Assembly: GCF_000156375.1 (NCBI RefSeq)
Contig: NZ_DS996356.1
Location: forward strand, 51,557-97,229
DNA: 45,673 bases
Origin: Desulfovibrio piger ATCC 29098
GTDB taxonomy: Bacteria > Desulfobacterota > Desulfovibrionia > Desulfovibrionales > Desulfovibrionaceae
Reading direction: 5' to 3'
Shown here: positions 42,661 through 45,673 of the stretch, one piece after another
How the letters are laid out: each line of letters starts with the position of its first letter
Position numbering within the stretch: position 1 is the stretch's first letter
Program-made: the position numbers and the translations under genes
Notes under the pieces: generated by a model
What the model saw: only the letters and a program-made list of their open reading frames with translations
Database searches by the model: none
Told to the model about the DNA's origin: nothing

Positions 42661-43860
42661 ATGAGCACGGATGTCAAGAGCATGCATATGGGCCAGATCA
42701 CGTCCTTCTTCATCCCCACCGTGACTCTGGTCGGCCAGAACTGCTCCACCCAGATCCCCGATCGCCTGAAGAGCCTCGGCGGCAAGAAGCCGTTGATCGT
42801 CACCGACCAGGGCATCGTGGCCGTGGGCATTCTGAAGCAGATCACCGATATCCTTGACGCCGCCGGCATGCAGTATGCCGTGTACGACAAGACCGTGCCC
42901 AACCCCACGGACAAAAACGTTGAGGAAGCCACCGAAGCTTACAAGAGCAACGGTTGCGACAGCCTGATCACCCTGGGCGGCGGTTCTTCGCATGACTGCG
43001 GCAAGGGCGTCGGCTTTGTGGTCGGCAACGGCGGCAAGATCCACGACTACGAAGGCGTGGACAAATCCAGCAAGCCCTTCCCGCCCTATGTGGCCGTGAA
43101 CACCACCGCTGGTACCGCCTCTGAAATGACCCGTTTCTGCATCATCACCGACACCTCCCGCAAGGTGAAGATGGCCATCGTTGACTGGCGCTGCACCCCC
43201 AGCGTCGCCATCGACGACCCGGTCCTGATGATGGGCATGCCTCCGTCCCTGACCGCCGCTACTGGTATGGACGCCCTGACCCACGCCGTGGAAGCCTATG
43301 TTTCCACCGCCGCCACTCCCATGACCGACGCCTGTGCTGAAAAGGCCATGGAATACATCAACCGCTACCTGCGCCGCGCCGTTGCCAACGGCAAGGATAT
43401 GGAAGCCCGCGAAGGTATGTGCTACGCCCAGTACCTGGCCGGTATGGCCTTCAACAACGCCAGCCTGGGTCACGTGCACGCCATGGCTCACCAGCTGGGC
43501 GGCTTCTATGACCTGCCGCACGGCGAATGCAACGCCATCCTGCTGCCCCATGTGTGCGAGTACAACCTGATCTCCAGCCGCCGCCGCTTTGGCCGCATCG
43601 CCAAACTGCTGGGCGAACGCGTGGACGGCCTGAGCCCGACCGACGCTTCGCAGGCAGCCATCAAGGCCATCCGCATCCTGTCCAAGGACGTGGGCATCCC
43701 GGAAGGCCTGATCGCCCTGGGCAAGAAGTACGGCAAGGAAGTGAAGGAAGAGGACATCCCCACCATGACCGCCAACGCCCAGAAGGACGCCTGCGGTCTG
43801 ACCAACCCGCGCATCATGAGCGACGCCGCTGTGGCCGCCATCTACAAGGCCGCCCTGTAG
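42661..43860 (+). CDS. adh: Iron-containing alcohol dehydrogenase
   Basis: A 399-residue NAD-linked group III alcohol dehydrogenase. NAD-binding GGGSSHDCGKG is at residues 106-116; metal ligands by comparison with FucO are D204, H208 (GMDALTHAVEAY), H273 and H287 (HVHAMAHQLGGFYDLPH). It closely resembles the iron ADH of D. gigas and D. vulgaris, an abundant enzyme in ethanol/acetaldehyde interconversion. The codon choice looks biased to C-ending codons, as in highly expressed genes, and AAGGAG is well placed. It could use acetaldehyde from EutBC (17.1-19.3 kb), an inference only. Confidence 0.95.
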   Translation: MSTDVKSMHMGQITSFFIPTVTLVGQNCSTQIPDRLKSLGGKKPLIVTDQGIVAVGILKQITDILDAAGMQYAVYDKTVPNPTDKNVEEATEAYKSNGCDSLITLGGGSSHDCGKGVGFVVGNGGKIHDYEGVDKSSKPFPPYVAVNTTAGTASEMTRFCIITDTSRKVKMAIVDWRCTPSVAIDDPVLMMGMPPSLTAATGMDALTHAVEAYVSTAATPMTDACAEKAMEYINRYLRRAVANGKDMEAREGMCYAQYLAGMAFNNASLGHVHAMAHQLGGFYDLPHGECNAILLPHVCEYNLISSRRRFGRIAKLLGERVDGLSPTDASQAAIKAIRILSKDVGIPEGLIALGKKYGKEVKEEDIPTMTANAQKDACGLTNPRIMSDAAVAAIYKAAL

Positions 43861-43885
43861 TCCTCGCTGCATAGCTGCATAATGG

Positions 43886-43913
43886 AGGCCCCCGGGAAAC
43901 CGGGGGCCTTTTT
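43886..43913 (+). terminator. Intrinsic terminator of adh
   Basis: Perfect 10-bp stem (43886-43895 with 43900-43909), GAAA loop, five T. Confidence 0.93.
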
Positions 43914-44099
43914 GTATTTCCTGGTCAGGATCGTTGTCAGCCTGCCGGCAGCCGTGCGGACAGGGCGGAACGTCATGTCTCGCTGGCAGGACCCCTGTGC
44001 TTTGCAGCTTTTTTCTGCACGACGTACCGCAAAGCGGAGGGCAGGGAAGGTAGTCCCTGTTTGTCAGGGAGAAGGGGCGTCGGCGGTATCACCTCGGCA

Positions 44100-45065
44100 T
44101 CAGGCGAACATCCCCGGCCGGGCGGCGCGGCAAACGGCCCCGGCCACGGCATCAGCGGCCAGGGCCCCCAGAAGGAGCTCGTTCCAGGGGCCGTACCCTT
44201 CCGGCAGGGGCTGCTTGCTGGCCAGCGTGAAGACGATATCGCCGTCGAAAAGCATGTGCGCGGGGACGATATGCCGGGCCAGACCGGTGGCGGCCATGCG
44301 GGCCAGACGGCTGCACTGGGTCTTGTCCAAGGGGACATTGGTGGCCACGACGGTGAGCACGGTATTGCCGGTGGGGACCTTTCCGGCCAGGGCTTCCAGG
44401 GCCTGCGCATGGGGCACAGGCGTACCGTCGGGGAAGCGCCCGCCGGCCAGGAAACGCCCCTGGCCATCATAGACGTTGCCCAATGCATTGAGGACCACCA
44501 GGGCCGCTACCTGTATGCCTTCCCGTTCCAGACACAGGCTGCCCAGACCGCTTTTGTCCGAAAGATCCAACGGCTTGCCCGCGTCATCCTGGCAAAGACA
44601 GAACAAACGGCCGCAACGGGCCCCGCAGGCGGCCCCCACAGCGCCTTCGGCCAGCGGTGCCGCAGAGGCCGCCCGGGCCGCGGCATAGCCCATGGCCGCA
44701 TCGGGAAGAACGCCGGGCCTGGCGTTCATGTCCAGATCGTAGATGACGGCTCCCGGGACGATGGGGATGACGCCGTGCGGCATGGCGAAACCGTGCCTCT
44801 GTTCGCGTAAGAATCGCATGACACCGTCGGCAGCGGCCAGACCAAAGGCGCTTCCTCCGGCCAGCAACAGGCCGTGCACGGTATCCACCTGGGATTCGGG
44901 CCGCATGAGCTCGGTCTCGCGGCAGCCGGGAGCGAAGCCCGGCACGGCGATGCCCGGCGTGAAGCCCTGCGGGCAAAGGATGGCGGTGCAGCCGGTATGG
45001 TTGCGGTCGTCCGTGGCGTGGCCTGCCAGCAGGCCGGGGATGGCGGTCAGAGTGGTATTGGTCAT
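44100..45065 (-). CDS. P1-family (DmpA/NylC-like) autoprocessing hydrolase
   Basis: A 321-residue N-terminal-nucleophile hydrolase. The expected self-cleavage point is N234/T235 (PTGNT-VLTVVATNVPL), the same Asn-Thr junction as in the nylon oligomer hydrolase NylC; the new N-terminal Thr would be the nucleophile. Other family marks are HTGCTAILCPQG at the start, the DTVHGLLLAGGSAFGLAAADGVM segment, PGAVIYDL and NALGNVYD. Such enzymes act on amide bonds of small peptides or amino-amides; the substrate here is unknown. AGGAG precedes the ATG. Single gene. Confidence 0.92.
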   Translation of the reverse strand: MTNTTLTAIPGLLAGHATDDRNHTGCTAILCPQGFTPGIAVPGFAPGCRETELMRPESQVDTVHGLLLAGGSAFGLAAADGVMRFLREQRHGFAMPHGVIPIVPGAVIYDLDMNARPGVLPDAAMGYAAARAASAAPLAEGAVGAACGARCGRLFCLCQDDAGKPLDLSDKSGLGSLCLEREGIQVAALVVLNALGNVYDGQGRFLAGGRFPDGTPVPHAQALEALAGKVPTGNTVLTVVATNVPLDKTQCSRLARMAATGLARHIVPAHMLFDGDIVFTLASKQPLPEGYGPWNELLLGALAADAVAGAVCRAARPGMFA

Positions 45066-45413
45066 GGGAGCTCCTGTGGCGGAGGTTGGCGGCTGTCCCC
45101 GTGGGCCATGCGGCCGCGATCAGGAGGGGGACCGTGAGACGAATCTTCCATGTTCGGAGGGAAAAGGAAAGCCCTCTCTTGCGGGGCATACAGGCCCCGT
45201 CCGTCCTGTGACGGGAAGAGGGAGAGGGGAAAAAGAAGCATATGGACAGGGCGATCCCGGATGCCGGACAGGGAGGGAGCCTTGCAGGTAGCGGGGCGTG
45301 TGAGAAGAGGTCGCGGCACAGCCGTTGCCGCAGCACGATGTCGTGCAAAGACAGAGCCCCGCGCGAACGGGAAGTTCGGCGCGGGGCTCTTTGTTTTTAG
45401 CAGATGGCGCGGA
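45066..45413. other. Intergenic region before pdxT end
   Basis: No gene seen. It contains the hairpin at 45353-45390 and otherwise GC-rich sequence without a coding pattern. Confidence 0.5.
45353..45390 (-). terminator. Hairpin after pdxT
   Basis: Perfect 12-bp stem (45353-45364 with 45379-45390) 24 bases beyond the pdxT stop. The T run is better on the plus strand than on the minus strand, but position fits pdxT. Confidence 0.75.
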
Positions 45414-45673
45414 TCAGGCCAGCATGTCCAGGAAGTACTGGTGCAGGCGCAGATCCGGGGTCAGTTCGGGGTGGAAGGAGGTGGCCAGCATATTGCCCTG
45501 ACGCACGGCCACGATGCGTTCACCGCGGTCGGCATCCAGACGGGCCAGCACCTGCACGCCCTCGCCCACGCGGCTGATGAGCGGCGCGCGGATGAACACG
45601 GCCCGCAGGGGCTCGCCAGCCAGGCCGTCGATGTGCAGATCGGTCTCGAAGCTGTCTACCTGACGGCCGAAGG
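45414..45673 (-). CDS. pdxT: Pyridoxal 5'-phosphate synthase glutaminase subunit, C-terminal part
   Basis: The last 85 residues of PdxT, reading from the window edge: [22 protein letters not shown] and [20 protein letters not shown] contains the His and Glu of the class I glutaminase triad; the nucleophile Cys lies outside the window. PdxT hydrolyses glutamine and passes ammonia to PdxS for de novo vitamin B6 synthesis; pdxS is presumably upstream outside the window. Confidence 0.95.
   Translation of the reverse strand, partial: FGRQVDSFETDLHIDGLAGEPLRAVFIRAPLISRVGEGVQVLARLDADRGERIVAVRQGNMLATSFHPELTPDLRLHQYFLDMLA

Overview
The window is a chromosomal piece of a GC-rich sulfate reducer of the genus Desulfovibrio (D. 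desulfuricans ATCC 27774 / D. piger type). The strongest markers are a four-gene nine-heme cytochrome operon (nhcABCD; nine CXXCH sites counted in NhcA), a flavodoxin of the Desulfovibrio type, an adenylate kinase with the C129/H135/C151/C154 metal site described for D. gigas, an iron alcohol dehydrogenase of the Desulfovibrio type and the [FeFe]-hydrogenase maturase HydG. No phage, insertion sequence, integrase or CRISPR array was seen. Most of the window is ordinary core genome in short operons, many closed by clear intrinsic terminators.

Layout. 1-4.0 kb (minus): ileS, lspA, a small PLDc_N-like membrane protein and a coiled-coil lipoprotein running off the edge, nearly all translationally coupled. 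4.3-8.9 kb (minus): an orphan pair for [NiFe]-hydrogenase maturation (HypC-like and protease) downstream of the nhcABCD transmembrane electron-transfer operon, separated by a strong terminator. 9.3-13.1 kb (minus): rsmD-coaD-miaA (overlapping) and a beta-CASP metallo-hydrolase. 13.3-19.3 kb (plus): LOG-family protein, tadA, a membrane-fused spermidine-synthase-like protein, a small conserved protein, and eutBC (ethanolamine ammonia-lyase) without microcompartment genes; a candidate small RNA lies on the minus strand in front of eutB. 19.4-26.7 kb (minus): tRNA(CAT), a minimal SUF pair (sufC-sufB) with an unknown 107-aa gene, adk, and a 1143-aa AsmA-type protein. 26.8-32.2 kb: a small membrane coiled-coil protein, an unknown radical-SAM protein, flavodoxin, a galE broken by one extra base, and a secreted MsrB-MsrA fusion.

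32.4-36.4 kb is the most accessory-looking part: an MFS transporter, then a tight pair consisting of a 153-aa protein resembling a class I type III secretion chaperone and a 515-aa protein of no recognised family, then a secreted DUF1036-like protein. This pair is the best candidate for something undescribed: an effector with its chaperone, away from any secretion apparatus. 36.5-45.7 kb: a BMP-type substrate-binding protein, hydG, an unknown 1009-aa membrane protein, iron alcohol dehydrogenase, a P1-family (NylC/DmpA-like) autoproteolytic hydrolase and the 3' end of pdxT.

How parts may work together (inference): NhcA takes electrons from periplasmic hydrogenases and type I cytochrome c3 and passes them through NhcBCD to the membrane or cytoplasm; the hydrogenase-maturation genes (hypC-like, protease, hydG) fit this hydrogen-cycling physiology. 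EutBC makes acetaldehyde, which the Fe-ADH could interconvert with ethanol.
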